A stretch of 38,528 nt of DNA, taken from contig JARFUG010000001.1 of NCBI GenBank assembly GCA_029289095.1, positions 91,590 through 130,117 of the forward strand. The letters are read 5' to 3'. Made by a program: the position numbers and the translations under genes. This document shows, piece by piece, positions 10,884-19,218 of the stretch (position 1 is its first letter; each line of letters starts with the position of its first letter). The DNA is from Desulfuromonadales bacterium. Its GTDB lineage: Bacteria; Desulfobacterota; Desulfuromonadia; Desulfuromonadales; JACZKF01. The notes under the pieces are model-generated. The model did no database searches. It saw nothing but the letters and a program-made list of their open reading frames with translations, and was not told where the DNA came from.

Positions 10884-10961
10884 ACCACCAAGACGCCAAG
10901 CCACAAAGAAAGTCTTTGTTAAAAAAATTATTCTTGGTGCCCTTGGTGACTTGATGGTGAC
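10884..10961. repeat. Octamer/nonamer word element between hisD and hisB
   Basis: The left arm contains ACCACCAAGACGCCAAGCCA. The right arm contains TTCTTGGTGCCCTTGGTGAC followed by TTGATGGTGAC, roughly its reverse complement, with an 8-9-bp word spacing (CCAAGANG / CTTGGTGNC). The spacer is AT-rich with long A/T runs. It lies 23 nt after the hisD stop. In related operons hisC often sits at this junction; only the repeat is present here. Confidence 0.8.
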
Positions 10962-10984
10962 GTTTTTTTTGCTCTGTGCTTGCT

Positions 10985-12280
10985 TTAACTCTGCCGCATC
11001 CGAATCGCTACGGAGCGGGCATGGGCATCGAGCCCCTCAAGTTCGGCGATATGAACAATCTCCTTCCCCAGTCGCTCGAGGCCGCCGCGGGAGAACGAGA
11101 CGATGCTCGACTTCTTGACGAAGTCGTCGACCCCAAGAGGGGAGAAGAAGCGGGCCGTCCCCCCCGTGGGGAGGGTGTGGTTGGGGCCGGCGAGATAATC
11201 CCCGGCCGCTTCGGGGGTATAGTGCCCCATGAAGATGGCGCCGGCATGGCGGATGCGCGGCAGGATCTCGAAAGGGTTGTCTACGGCAAGCTCCAGGTGT
11301 TCGGGGGCGATGCGATTGGAGAAGTCGATCGCCTCGTCGAGATCGCGCGCGACAATGACGGCGCCGTAGTTCTCGATGGCCTTGCGGGCGATCTGCTGCC
11401 GGGGCAGAGCCGCAAGCTGCTCCTCCACCGCCTCGCGCACCTTCTGCGCAAACGCTTCGTCGGTGGTGATGAGGACCGAAGAGGCGAGTTCGTCGTGCTC
11501 TGCCTGCCCCAGCAGATCGGCGGCGAGATGGGCGGCGTCGCCGCTGCCGTCGTTGATGATGAGGATCTCGCTGGGGCCTGCGATCATGTCGATGTCGACC
11601 TGGCCGAAGACCATCTTCTTGGCCGTCGCCACGTAGATGTTTCCAGGACCGGTGATCTTGTCGACCCGGGGGATCGTCTGCGTCCCGTAGGCGAGAGCCG
11701 CCACTGCCTGGGCTCCGCCGACCTTGAAGATCCGATCGACCCCCGCGAGGTGGGCCGCGGCGAGCACATGAGCGTTGGCTTCGCCGCCGGGCATCGGAAC
11801 GACCATGACGATCTCACGGACCCCTGCGACCTTTGCCGGAACCGCATTCATCAGGACCGAAGAGGGATAGGCCGCCTTGCCGCCGGGGACGTAGATCCCC
11901 ACGCGGTCGAGGGGGCGCACCATCTGCCCGAGCAGGATATCTTCCTCGGCAGTGGAGAGCCACGTCTCGGTCTTCTGTTTGGCATGGTAGTCGGCAATGC
12001 GCCCCGCCGCCAGGCGAAGGGCGTCAAGAGATCGCGAATCAACGGCGGCAAGCGCCCTGTCGATCTCTTCAGGAGTTACCTGCGCCGACTCGGAGGTCAA
12101 CTCGAGACGGTCGAAGCGCACCGTATAATCGAAAAGGGCCTCGTCCCCTCGTGCACGCACATCGGCAATAATGGAGGCGACGGTCTCCTCCACCCCCTTC
12201 GGCGGGTTCTCCCCCCGCTCCACAATCTGGCGAAGCGCCGTCTCGAATCCGGCATCGGTGAAACGCAGCAGTTGAATCAT
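10985..12280 (-). CDS. hisD: Histidinol dehydrogenase HisD
   Basis: Zinc-dependent NAD enzyme that oxidises L-histidinol to histidine in two steps. 431 aa, typical length. Recognisable stretches are RVGIYVPGGKAAYPSSVLMN, FKVGGAQAVAALAYGT, KITGPGNIYVATAKK, MIAGPSEILII, the zinc/substrate region LLGQAEHDELASS, the catalytic NRIAPEHLEL and GPNHTLPTGG. It is separated from hisG by a heptamer element and from hisB by a nonamer element. Confidence 0.98.
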   Translation of the reverse strand: MIQLLRFTDAGFETALRQIVERGENPPKGVEETVASIIADVRARGDEALFDYTVRFDRLELTSESAQVTPEEIDRALAAVDSRSLDALRLAAGRIADYHAKQKTETWLSTAEEDILLGQMVRPLDRVGIYVPGGKAAYPSSVLMNAVPAKVAGVREIVMVVPMPGGEANAHVLAAAHLAGVDRIFKVGGAQAVAALAYGTQTIPRVDKITGPGNIYVATAKKMVFGQVDIDMIAGPSEILIINDGSGDAAHLAADLLGQAEHDELASSVLITTDEAFAQKVREAVEEQLAALPRQQIARKAIENYGAVIVARDLDEAIDFSNRIAPEHLELAVDNPFEILPRIRHAGAIFMGHYTPEAAGDYLAGPNHTLPTGGTARFFSPLGVDDFVKKSSIVSFSRGGLERLGKEIVHIAELEGLDAHARSVAIRMRQS

Positions 12281-12292
12281 ATTCCTGAATCC

Positions 12293-12386
12293 GTGAGGAG
12301 TGAGGGGTTAGGAGTGAGGAGAAACTTCTTAAAGTATTGTTTTTGCATTGGAATTTACTCCTCACCCCTCACGCTTCACTCCTCAC
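12293..12386. repeat. Heptamer word element between hisG and hisD
   Basis: The left arm has GTGAGGA, GTGAGGG, GTTAGGA, GTGAGGA. The right arm has ACTCCTC, ACCCCTC, ACGCTTC, ACTCCTC, AC. These are 7-bp periodic and mutually inverted around an AT-rich spacer. The hisG stop codon TGA is itself part of the outermost GTGAGGA word on the minus strand. Confidence 0.9.
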
Positions 12387-13048
12387 TGACTTATCCTGAC
12401 GTCCTCTCCGATCACCTTCTCGAGGCCCTCGATGATCGGAACGATGCGGGCGTGCTTTGTCTTGAGGCTCGCGCGGTTGACGATGAGGCGGGTGGTGATT
12501 TCTGCGATGGTCTCCACCTCGGCCATGCCGTTGTCGCGAAGCGTCGCTCCGGTGGAGACGAGGTCGACGATGCGCTCCGAAAGGCCCACCAGGGGCGCCA
12601 GTTCGATGGAGCCGTAGAGCTTGATGATCTCGACCTGCACCCCCTTGGCGGCGAAGTAGCGCTCGGTGAGGTTGGGATACTTGGTCGCCACGCGGATATT
12701 GGACCAGCTCGCCGGATCGTCGTTCTTGCGCAGCTCTCTGGGCTCCGCGACGACCAGGCGGCAGTAGCCGAACTTCAGATCGAGGGGCTCGTAGAGATCT
12801 TTTCCCTGCTCCAGAAGCGTGTCTTTTCCGACGACCCCCAGGTCGGCGCAGCCGTACTCCACGTAGGTGGGAACGTCGGTGGCACGAACCGCCATGAAGC
12901 GCAGTCTGCTCTGAGGGTTTTCGAAGACGAGCTTGCGGCTGTTTCCCTCCTCCATCTCCGGGCAGGTGATGCCGATACGGGAGAATAGCTCCATCGAGTC
13001 CTGCATGATCCGCCCTTTGGGCAGCGCGAAGGTGATCCAGTCACTCAT
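12383..13048 (-). CDS. hisG: ATP phosphoribosyltransferase HisG, short form
   Basis: First and committed step of histidine synthesis: ATP plus PRPP to phosphoribosyl-ATP. At 221 aa it is the short form, which lacks the C-terminal histidine-binding domain and normally requires HisZ for activity and feedback control. No hisZ is in this window. Motifs include TFALPKGRIMQD at the N-terminus, DLGVVGKDTL, and the PRPP-binding region DLVSTGATLRDNGM. It follows murA directly (23 nt). Its stop codon lies in the adjoining heptamer repeat. Confidence 0.97.
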   Translation of the reverse strand: MSDWITFALPKGRIMQDSMELFSRIGITCPEMEEGNSRKLVFENPQSRLRFMAVRATDVPTYVEYGCADLGVVGKDTLLEQGKDLYEPLDLKFGYCRLVVAEPRELRKNDDPASWSNIRVATKYPNLTERYFAAKGVQVEIIKLYGSIELAPLVGLSERIVDLVSTGATLRDNGMAEVETIAEITTRLIVNRASLKTKHARIVPIIEGLEKVIGEDVRISQ

Positions 13049-13071
13049 GGCAAAATGTCCTTGATCTCTGG

Positions 13072-14379
13072 TCAGGCATCGCCTGCGAGCCCGACGACCT
13101 TCAGGGGAGCGGGGACGGCCTCCTTCACCTCCGAAACCCTCCTGATATCGGCGCCGAGCTCATTGAATTTCTCCTCGAGACGCTCGTAACCGCGGTCGAG
13201 GTGATAGATGCGGGAGATTTCCGTCGTGTTGTCCGCCGCCAGGCCCGCCAGAACGAGAGAGGCGCTCGCCCGAAGATCGGTGGCCATCACGGGAGCCCCC
13301 AGCAGCGACTTGACTCCGCGGACGGCGGCCGTGTGTCCCTCGATGGCGATATCCGCCCCCATGCGCTGCAATTCGCACACATGCATGAAGCGGTTCTCGA
13401 AGACGTTCTCGGAGATGATGCTCGTACTGTTTCCGAGCGTCATCAAGGCCATGAACTGGGCCTGCATGTCGGTGGGAAACCCGGGATACGGCTGCGTCTT
13501 GATGTTCACCGAAGTGATCTTCCTGGGACCGCGCACCCGGATCGCCCCTTCTTCCACGAGCACTTCGACCCCGGCCTCGCGCAACTTGCCGAGCAGGGCG
13601 TCCTGGTGGGCCGGCACGGCCCCGATCACCCGCACATCGCCGCGGGTCATGGCGGCGGCGATCATGAAGGTCCCCGCCTCGATGCGATCGGGCATGACGG
13701 CGTACCCGAGGGGGCGCAGTTCATCCACCCCCTCGATGACGATGGTGTCGGTCCCAGCGCCGCGAACCTTGCCTCCCATGCAGTTGATGGCATCGGCGAG
13801 TTCGACGATCTCCGGTTCGGCTGCGGCGTTCTCCAGCGTGGTCACTCCCTTGGCAAGGGCCGCTGCCATCATCAGGTTCTCCGTCCCCCCGACGGTGGGG
13901 AAATCGAGATAGATCCGCGCTCCCTTGAGCCGCCTGGCCTTCGCCTCCACATAGCCATGGTCGAGGGTGATCTTCGCCCCCATCGCCTCCAGCCCCTTGA
14001 GGTGCAGGTTGATGGGGCGTGCGCCGATGGCGCATCCTCCGGGAAGGCTCACCCTGGCATGGCCGAGGCGGGCCAGCAAAGGGCCGAGAACGAGAACCGA
14101 GGCGCGCATGGTGCGCACCAGGTCGTAGGGAGCCTCGACGCTGGCGATGCGGGTGGCGTCCACAGTGAAGACGCCGCCCTCTCGCCGCACCTCGGCGCCG
14201 AGAATGGTCAGGAGCTTCTCAACCGTGCCGATGTCCCTCAGATTGGGAACATTCGAAACCCGGTGCACCCCGGGCGCGAGCAATGTGGCGAAAAGAAGGG
14301 GAAGAGCCGAATTTTTCGCCCCGCTGACGCGCACATCCCCTTTGAGTCTGTTGCCTCCATGAATGACGATCTTGTCCAT
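13072..14379 (-). CDS. murA: UDP-N-acetylglucosamine 1-carboxyvinyltransferase MurA
   Basis: Transfers enolpyruvate from PEP to UDP-GlcNAc, the first committed step of peptidoglycan synthesis in the cytoplasm. 435 aa. Lys22 ([12 protein letters not shown]) and catalytic Cys116 ([16 protein letters not shown]) are present; Cys rather than Asp predicts the fosfomycin-sensitive type. Other conserved parts are [27 protein letters not shown] and [16 protein letters not shown]. It lies between prmC and hisG. Confidence 0.98.
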   Translation of the reverse strand: MDKIVIHGGNRLKGDVRVSGAKNSALPLLFATLLAPGVHRVSNVPNLRDIGTVEKLLTILGAEVRREGGVFTVDATRIASVEAPYDLVRTMRASVLVLGPLLARLGHARVSLPGGCAIGARPINLHLKGLEAMGAKITLDHGYVEAKARRLKGARIYLDFPTVGGTENLMMAAALAKGVTTLENAAAEPEIVELADAINCMGGKVRGAGTDTIVIEGVDELRPLGYAVMPDRIEAGTFMIAAAMTRGDVRVIGAVPAHQDALLGKLREAGVEVLVEEGAIRVRGPRKITSVNIKTQPYPGFPTDMQAQFMALMTLGNSTSIISENVFENRFMHVCELQRMGADIAIEGHTAAVRGVKSLLGAPVMATDLRASASLVLAGLAADNTTEISRIYHLDRGYERLEEKFNELGADIRRVSEVKEAVPAPLKVVGLAGDA

Positions 14380-14397
14380 TTCAAAAATCCTTTGAGT

Positions 14398-14476
14398 AGC
14401 CAGAATTCAGAATCCAGGAGCCAGAATAAAATGCCTTTGAATCCCTCCTGGCTCCTGGATTCCGGCTCCTGGCTAC
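14398..14476. repeat. Heptamer word element between prmC and murA
   Basis: Left arm words are AGCCAGA, ATTCAGA, ATCCAGG, AGCCAGA. Right arm words are TCCTGGC, TCCTGGA, TTCCGGC, TCCTGGC, TAC. The outermost bases form the inverted repeat GTAGCCAG ... CTGGCTAC, and the prmC stop codon TAG lies inside the right end. Confidence 0.9.
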
Positions 14477-15321
14477 TGCTTTTTCCCTCCGACCACGCGG
14501 ACCACTCCGGCGTAATCGGATCGGGTGAAGATGTTCGAGAGTCCCGATTGCAAGAAGAGTTCCGAAACGGCCTGCGCCTGGCCGATTCCCACCTCCACCA
14601 CGAGCCACCCTCCGGGGGCGAGGCTGCCGGTCGCCTGAGAGGCCAGGAGCCTGTAGGCGTCGAGACCGTCGGGACCGCCGTCGAGAGCGAGACGCGGCTC
14701 GTAATCGCGCACCTCGGGCATGAGGGCTCCGATCTCTGCGGCGGGGATGTAGGGGGGATTGGAGACGATGAGTCCCCATGGCCCCTGCGGCAGTGCGCGG
14801 AGGTCGCCCCGGCAAAAGACGACGCGCTCGTGCAACTGATGTTGCCGGGCGTTCTCCTGAGCAATCGCCAGCGCCTCGGAGCTGAGGTCGATCCCCTCTA
14901 CCCGGGCTCTGGGGAGTTCCGAGGCGAGCGCCAGCGCGATGGCGCCGCTTCCGGTTCCGACATCGAGAATCGTCTCCGCCCCCGACCCGACCCGAAGGGC
15001 CTCCTCCACCAGGACCTCGGTATCGGCGCGGGGAACAAGAACGGCGGGAGAGACCCGAAGGGGAAGAGACCAGAACTCGGCCTTCTCCAGGATGTACTGG
15101 AGCGGTTCGCGCCGCGCCCGGCGCCGGACCATCTCGCGAAAGGCGGCCAGTTCCGCCGACTCCAGGGGACGGTCGAACTGCAGGTAGAGGCCGACCCGGT
15201 CGAGCCCCAGCACCTTGGCGAGAAGGAGCTGTGCATCGAGGCGTCCCCCCTCGATCCCCTTGTCTCCGAGGTATCCTTCGGTCCACTGCAGGATTTTGAG
15301 GACGGTCCAGACTTCGGACAC
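14473..15321 (-). CDS. prmC: Peptide chain release factor N5-glutamine methyltransferase PrmC
   Basis: Methylates the glutamine of the GGQ motif in release factors RF1/RF2. 282 aa. The helical N-terminal recognition domain covers residues 1-85. The SAM-binding fold has DVGTGSG (120-126) and VEGIDLSSEA. The catalytic NPPY motif is at 188-191 (LIVSNPPYIP). Its substrate gene prfA is immediately upstream (3-nt gap). The final codons KKQ-stop run straight into the repeat, so the last few residues may have been altered by its insertion. Confidence 0.97.
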   Translation of the reverse strand: MSEVWTVLKILQWTEGYLGDKGIEGGRLDAQLLLAKVLGLDRVGLYLQFDRPLESAELAAFREMVRRRARREPLQYILEKAEFWSLPLRVSPAVLVPRADTEVLVEEALRVGSGAETILDVGTGSGAIALALASELPRARVEGIDLSSEALAIAQENARQHQLHERVVFCRGDLRALPQGPWGLIVSNPPYIPAAEIGALMPEVRDYEPRLALDGGPDGLDAYRLLASQATGSLAPGGWLVVEVGIGQAQAVSELFLQSGLSNIFTRSDYAGVVRVVGGKKQ

Positions 15322-15324
15322 GGG

Positions 15325-16392
15325 TCAACCCTCCAGGCCGCTGAGCGCCTCGGCATGGTGACTGGTGAGAAGGGAGTCGACGATCTCGTCGATATCCCCC
15401 TCCATGATCGCCTCCAGGCGATAGAGGGTAAGTCCGATGCGGTGATCGGTGCAGCGCCCCTGGGGAAAGTTGTAGGTGCGGATGCGCTCGCTGCGGTCCC
15501 CCGATCCCACCTGGCTCTTGCGGTCGGCGGCCATTTTCGCCTCCTGCTCGGCGATCATGCTGTCGAGGATGCGCGATTGGAGGATCTTCATCGCCTTGGC
15601 CTTGTTCTTGTGCTGGGACTTCTCGTCCTGGCACGCCACGACGACGCCCGTGGGGATATGGGTGATGCGCACCGCCGATTCGGTCTTGTTGACGTGCTGC
15701 CCACCGGCCCCGGAAGCGCGGTAAACGTCGATGCGCAGGTCCGAGGGATCGATCTGCACGTCCACATCCTCAGCCTCGGGAAGAACCGCCACCGTGCAGG
15801 CCGAAGTGTGGATGCGTCCCTGCGCCTCGGTGGCGGGGACGCGCTGCACGCGATGGGCGCCGCTTTCGAACTTGAGCCGCGAGTAGACGCGGTCGCCGCT
15901 GATCAAGGCGATGACCTCCTTGAATCCCCCCGCGTCCGACTCGGAGGCGCTCAGGATCTCCACGCGCCAGCGGCGCCGGTCGGCATAGCGCGAGTACATG
16001 CGGAAGAGATCGCCCGCAAAAAGGGCCGCCTCCTCGCCGCCGGTCCCTGCGCGGATCTCGAGGATGATGTTCTTGTCGTCGTTGGGATCTTTGGGCAACA
16101 AAAGAAGCCGCAGCTCCTTTCCGATCTCGTCGAGGCGGCTCTCCAGTTCAGGGAGTTCGGCCCTGGCCATCTCGCGCATCTCGGGGTCGCCGTCGCGCAA
16201 CAGCTCGCGATTTCCCTCGATCTCCTCGCCGATTTTCTTGTAGAGAAAGAACTTCTCCACGATCCCGGCCAGATCGGCATGCTCCTTGGTGAGGGCACGG
16301 AACTGGTCCTGCCGGGAAACGACGGAGGGGTCCGAAAGGAGCCCTTCGACTTCCCGGAAACGATCAACAACAGTTTCAAGCTTGTCGAACAT
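15325..16392 (-). CDS. prfA: Peptide chain release factor 1
   Basis: Class I release factor that recognises UAA and UAG and triggers peptidyl-tRNA hydrolysis on the ribosome. 355 aa from the ATG at 16390-16392 ([12 protein letters not shown]). An upstream in-frame start at 16419 lies among repeat sequence and is rejected. The GGQ motif is at 230-232 ([19 protein letters not shown]). The PAT tripeptide at 186-188 ([10 protein letters not shown]) marks it as RF1 rather than RF2. The ribosome site is weak. Confidence 0.97.
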   Translation of the reverse strand: MFDKLETVVDRFREVEGLLSDPSVVSRQDQFRALTKEHADLAGIVEKFFLYKKIGEEIEGNRELLRDGDPEMREMARAELPELESRLDEIGKELRLLLLPKDPNDDKNIILEIRAGTGGEEAALFAGDLFRMYSRYADRRRWRVEILSASESDAGGFKEVIALISGDRVYSRLKFESGAHRVQRVPATEAQGRIHTSACTVAVLPEAEDVDVQIDPSDLRIDVYRASGAGGQHVNKTESAVRITHIPTGVVVACQDEKSQHKNKAKAMKILQSRILDSMIAEQEAKMAADRKSQVGSGDRSERIRTYNFPQGRCTDHRIGLTLYRLEAIMEGDIDEIVDSLLTSHHAEALSGLEG

Positions 16393-16428
16393 ATGTATAT
16401 CCCGTGGGGGTGAACCCATGCACGCCTT

Positions 16429-16448
16429 GGGCGTGATGAATCACGCCC
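16429..16448. repeat. Perfect 20-bp palindrome at the thyX 3' end
   Basis: On the plus strand GGGCGTGAT, a 2-nt loop, then ATCACGCCC. It directly abuts the thyX stop codon TAG. A looser palindromic stretch (GGGGGTGAACCC) follows towards prfA. There is no T-tract, so it is unlikely to be an ordinary intrinsic terminator; a short interspersed repeat is more likely. Confidence 0.7.
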
Positions 16449-17135
16449 CTACAGATCCTTGAATTCTTTTCTGACCTGCGCCGCCTCGCCGCAGCTCATC
16501 TCCCCCTCGGGGCACGCTCCGCGAAGACATCCCGGCCCCGCATCGGCAAAGATCAACGGAGCGGCCGCACGCACCTGGCGCAGCATCCGCAGCGCCATCT
16601 CCCGGATCTCCCATTGAGCCCGGCGACAACAGCGAAGCTCGAAGAAGTGCCGGAGCTCCCTGGCGTTCATCGTCATGACGATCTTCGTCTCGGCCGCGTT
16701 GGGGAGGACGAAACGCGCGTCTTCGGCCGGCACTCCGGCGTCGAGCATCCGGCGGTAGACCTCGTGGATCTCGTCGAGCAGGCTGTCGTAACGCTCCCGA
16801 AGCTCCGGTTGTGCGGCGATGGAGGGGGGAGTCACCGCGGCGAAGCGCTCCTTGTGGGAGACGTAGCGCTGGCTCTGCTGGGAATAGGACGCGAGGCGGT
16901 GCCTGACAAGCTGATGCGAGCAGGCTCGGCTGATCCCCTCGATACCGAAGGTGAAGGAGGCGTGCTCGAGGACGGAATAGTGTCCGGAGGAAAGGATCTT
17001 GGCAAGGAGGGACTGCCGGTCCTGTCGGCTCTTCTCGAGGAGACGATCGATGGAGGCCGCCGAATAGCACAGGCGCGCCGCAGCCGTGACGACCTCTTCC
17101 GGTTCGGGAGTGTGGGTGAGAAGCTGAACCAACAT
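16449..17135 (-). CDS. thyX: Flavin-dependent thymidylate synthase ThyX
   Basis: Makes dTMP from dUMP using methylenetetrahydrofolate, FAD and NADPH. 228 aa. It carries the ThyX signature RHRLASYSQQSQRY (residues 78-91). Other features are SVLEHASFTFGIEGISRACSH and the C-terminal FFELRCCRRAQWEIREMA. The last 35 residues are Cys-rich (Cys in PGCLRGACPEGEMSCGEA), a tail seen in some ThyX proteins and of unknown role. It lies between rpmE and prfA. Confidence 0.97.
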   Translation of the reverse strand: MLVQLLTHTPEPEEVVTAAARLCYSAASIDRLLEKSRQDRQSLLAKILSSGHYSVLEHASFTFGIEGISRACSHQLVRHRLASYSQQSQRYVSHKERFAAVTPPSIAAQPELRERYDSLLDEIHEVYRRMLDAGVPAEDARFVLPNAAETKIVMTMNARELRHFFELRCCRRAQWEIREMALRMLRQVRAAAPLIFADAGPGCLRGACPEGEMSCGEAAQVRKEFKDL

Positions 17136-17206
17136 CGATTACATTCCCCTTTGCCGAAAGGGGTCGGCGAAGGTCGCAGAACCGGAAGGGGCGAGAGCGG
17201 TACGGG

Positions 17207-17237
17207 AAAAACGGCAGACGGCCCCGAAAGGCCGTCT
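17207..17237 (-). terminator. Intrinsic terminator after rpmE
   Basis: On the minus strand AGACGGCC and GGCCGTCT form a perfect 8-bp stem with a 6-nt loop, followed by GCCG and TTTTT. It lies 8 nt beyond the rpmE stop and would separate rho-rpmE from thyX, at least partly. Confidence 0.7.
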
Positions 17238-17245
17238 TCGGTCCA

Positions 17246-17449
17246 TTATTTTCCGTATTTCTTGCGGAAGCGTTCGATTCGGCCTGCCGTATCGATGAGC
17301 TTCTGCTTGCCGGTGAAGAACGGGTGGCAGGAAGAGCAGATCTCGGTCATGATCTCTCCTCCCTTCTTGGTGGAGCGGGTCTCGAAAACATTGCCGCAGT
17401 GGCACTTCACGGTCGCCGGTTCGTACTTGGGGTGAATACCTTCTTTCAT
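17246..17449 (-). CDS. rpmE: 50S ribosomal protein L31 (zinc-binding form)
   Basis: 67 aa. This is the C+ (zinc) form, with Cys16 and Cys18 (KCHCGN) and Cys38 and Cys41 ([14 protein letters not shown]). A strong AAGGAG lies 6 nt before the ATG. It follows rho with a 125-nt gap, a common gene pair. Confidence 0.97.
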   Translation of the reverse strand: MKEGIHPKYEPATVKCHCGNVFETRSTKKGGEIMTEICSSCHPFFTGKQKLIDTAGRIERFRKKYGK

Positions 17450-17574
17450 GATTTCTCCTTGAATGCCTGGCGTGTACAGGCCGAATCGCGCCGCAGCGCG
17501 GATGAACTTCGTTTTTTACCACTTTCGCCCCTTCGGTTCAAGAACTTTCTCGGCCAGAGGCGCCCGCCGGGACT

Positions 17575-18822
17575 TCAGCGATTCATGCTCTCGAAAAACT
17601 CCTGATTGTCCTTGGCTTCTGAGAGCTTCTCCAGCAGGAACTCCATGGCATCGACGACGTTCATGCTCGAGAGGACCTTGCGCAGCAGCCAGATTCGCTG
17701 CAGGGTGGCGGCGGGAACGAGGAGCTCTTCGCGGCGCGTCCCCGACTTGTTGACGTCGATGGCGGGGAAGGTTCGCTTGTCGACGAGACGGCGGTCGAGG
17801 TGGACCTCCATGTTGCCGGTCCCTTTGAACTCCTCGAAGATGACCTCGTCCATCTTGCTGCCGGTGTCTACCAGAGCGGTGGCGATGATGGTGAGGCTTC
17901 CACCCTCTTCAATGTTGCGGGCGGCGCCGAAGAACCGCTTGGGTTTGTGCAGGGCGTTGGAGTCGACGCCGCCCGAGAGGATTTTCCCGGAGGGAGGGAC
18001 GACGGTGTTGTAGGCGCGGGCCAGACGGGTGATCGAATCGAGAAGGATGACGACGTCGCGCTTGTGCTCCACCAGGCGTTTGGCCTTCTCGATGACCATT
18101 TCGGCCACCTGCACGTGGCGAGTCGCCGGTTCGTCAAAGGTGGAGGAGATGACCTCGCCGTTCACCGAGCGCTGCATGTCGGTCACCTCCTCGGGGCGCT
18201 CGTCGATGAGCAGTACGATGAGGTAGACCTCGGGATGGTTGGTGGTGATCGAGTTGGCGATGTTCTGCAGCAGCATCGTCTTGCCGGTGCGCGGCGGCGC
18301 GACGATCAGACCGCGCTGCCCCTTGCCGATGGGGGTGGCCAGATCCATCACCCGCATGGAGAGGTTCTCGGTCGTCGTCTCGAGGGTGAAGCGGTTCTCC
18401 GGATACAGGGGGGTCAGGTTGTCGAAGAGGGTCTTGTCGCGGGCGACAGCGGGGTCCTCGAAGTTGACCTCCGAGACCTTGAGCAGGGCGAAATAGCGCT
18501 CGCCCTCCTTGGGGGGGCGGATCTGCCCCGACACCGTATCGCCGGTGCGCAGGTTGAATCGCCGGATCTGGGAGGGGGAGACGTAGATGTCGTCCGGACC
18601 GGGGAGATAGTTGGCATCGGGGGCGCGCAGGAAACCGAACCCGTCGGGGAGGATCTCGAGGACCCCTTCGCCGAAAATCGCCCCGTTCTTCTCTGAAGTC
18701 GCATTCAGAATGGCGAAGATCATGTCTTGTTTGCGCAGGCCGGAGGCGCCCTCGATCTTCAGATCCCTGGCGATATTGGCCAGATCGATGATTTTCTTTT
18801 CTTTCAGCTCTTTCAGGTTCAT
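17575..18822 (-). CDS. rho: Transcription termination factor Rho
   Basis: Hexameric RNA-dependent ATPase that terminates untranslated transcripts. 415 aa from the ATG at 18820-18822 ([20 protein letters not shown]), supported by GAGGAG 5 nt upstream. A longer reading from 18888 adds 22 unlikely residues. It has the N-terminal Rho_N helix domain, an RNA-binding cold-shock-like domain ([18 protein letters not shown], about 51-69), Walker A APPRTGKT (175-182), Walker [17 protein letters not shown] and the C-terminal R-loop region. A long leader of about 280 nt precedes it. Confidence 0.98.
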   Translation of the reverse strand: MNLKELKEKKIIDLANIARDLKIEGASGLRKQDMIFAILNATSEKNGAIFGEGVLEILPDGFGFLRAPDANYLPGPDDIYVSPSQIRRFNLRTGDTVSGQIRPPKEGERYFALLKVSEVNFEDPAVARDKTLFDNLTPLYPENRFTLETTTENLSMRVMDLATPIGKGQRGLIVAPPRTGKTMLLQNIANSITTNHPEVYLIVLLIDERPEEVTDMQRSVNGEVISSTFDEPATRHVQVAEMVIEKAKRLVEHKRDVVILLDSITRLARAYNTVVPPSGKILSGGVDSNALHKPKRFFGAARNIEEGGSLTIIATALVDTGSKMDEVIFEEFKGTGNMEVHLDRRLVDKRTFPAIDVNKSGTRREELLVPAATLQRIWLLRKVLSSMNVVDAMEFLLEKLSEAKDNQEFFESMNR

Positions 18823-19101
18823 GTGTTCTCCTCGGCCGCACGGGACTGTTGCGACGAACCGCACTGGTGGTGTCGGGGGGTGGGCCATGCCGGCAGGCTG
18901 TCGATTGGAAGTTGAGGATTCAAGAGTATATGATCTGTTTGATCGTCGTTTTGGGCAGGGTGGCGCAGAACGGCAGGGGAAGACGTCATCCCGGTGAAGC
19001 GAAACCAGACGATGCTTTCGCCACAGATCCGCCGGTGAGCGATTTCGATTTATCTCTTCTTTAGTTTGTCTGGATGGCTCGAAAGGAAAAAATTTTTCTT
19101 C
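18823..19101 (-). promoter_or_regulatory. Long untranslated rho leader
   Basis: Between the candidate promoter and the rho ATG lie about 280 nt with no convincing gene. In E. coli, rho is autoregulated by termination in its leader. The length here would allow the same, but I see no conserved element that proves it. Confidence 0.35.
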
Positions 19102-19130
19102 TAGATATCGGAAGGCTTTTTTGCAGTCAA
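19102..19130 (-). promoter_or_regulatory. Candidate rho promoter
   Basis: On the minus strand TTGACT (-35, 19125-19130), a 17-nt spacer, then TATCTA (-10, 19102-19107). The -35 is strong and the -10 is a weak match. The local sequence is visibly AT-rich compared with its surroundings. Confidence 0.4.
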
Positions 19131-19179
19131 CTCCCTATTTACCCCATCCATCGAGGTTTGTCAATTGGGATTGAATAAA

Positions 19180-19213
19180 TTTCCCGCCGGCAGGAACGCC
19201 CGCCGGCGGGAAA
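19180..19213 (-). terminator. Intrinsic terminator after the lipoprotein gene
   Basis: Perfect 12-bp stem: TTTCCCGCCGGC and GCCGGCGGGAAA with a 10-nt loop, followed on the minus strand by TTTATT. It lies 5 nt past the stop of the lipoprotein gene and isolates it from the rho leader. Confidence 0.75.
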
Positions 19214-19218
19214 CGACG

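Noticed and set aside
12281-13071. Histidine leader peptide or attenuator in front of hisG
   Set aside because: hisG follows murA by 23 nt with no run of His codons; transcription appears to come from upstream genes.
13201-16413. 1070-aa open frame on the plus strand
   Set aside because: It runs antisense across murA, prmC and prfA, all of which have intact catalytic motifs, and also crosses a repeat. No recognisable domain.
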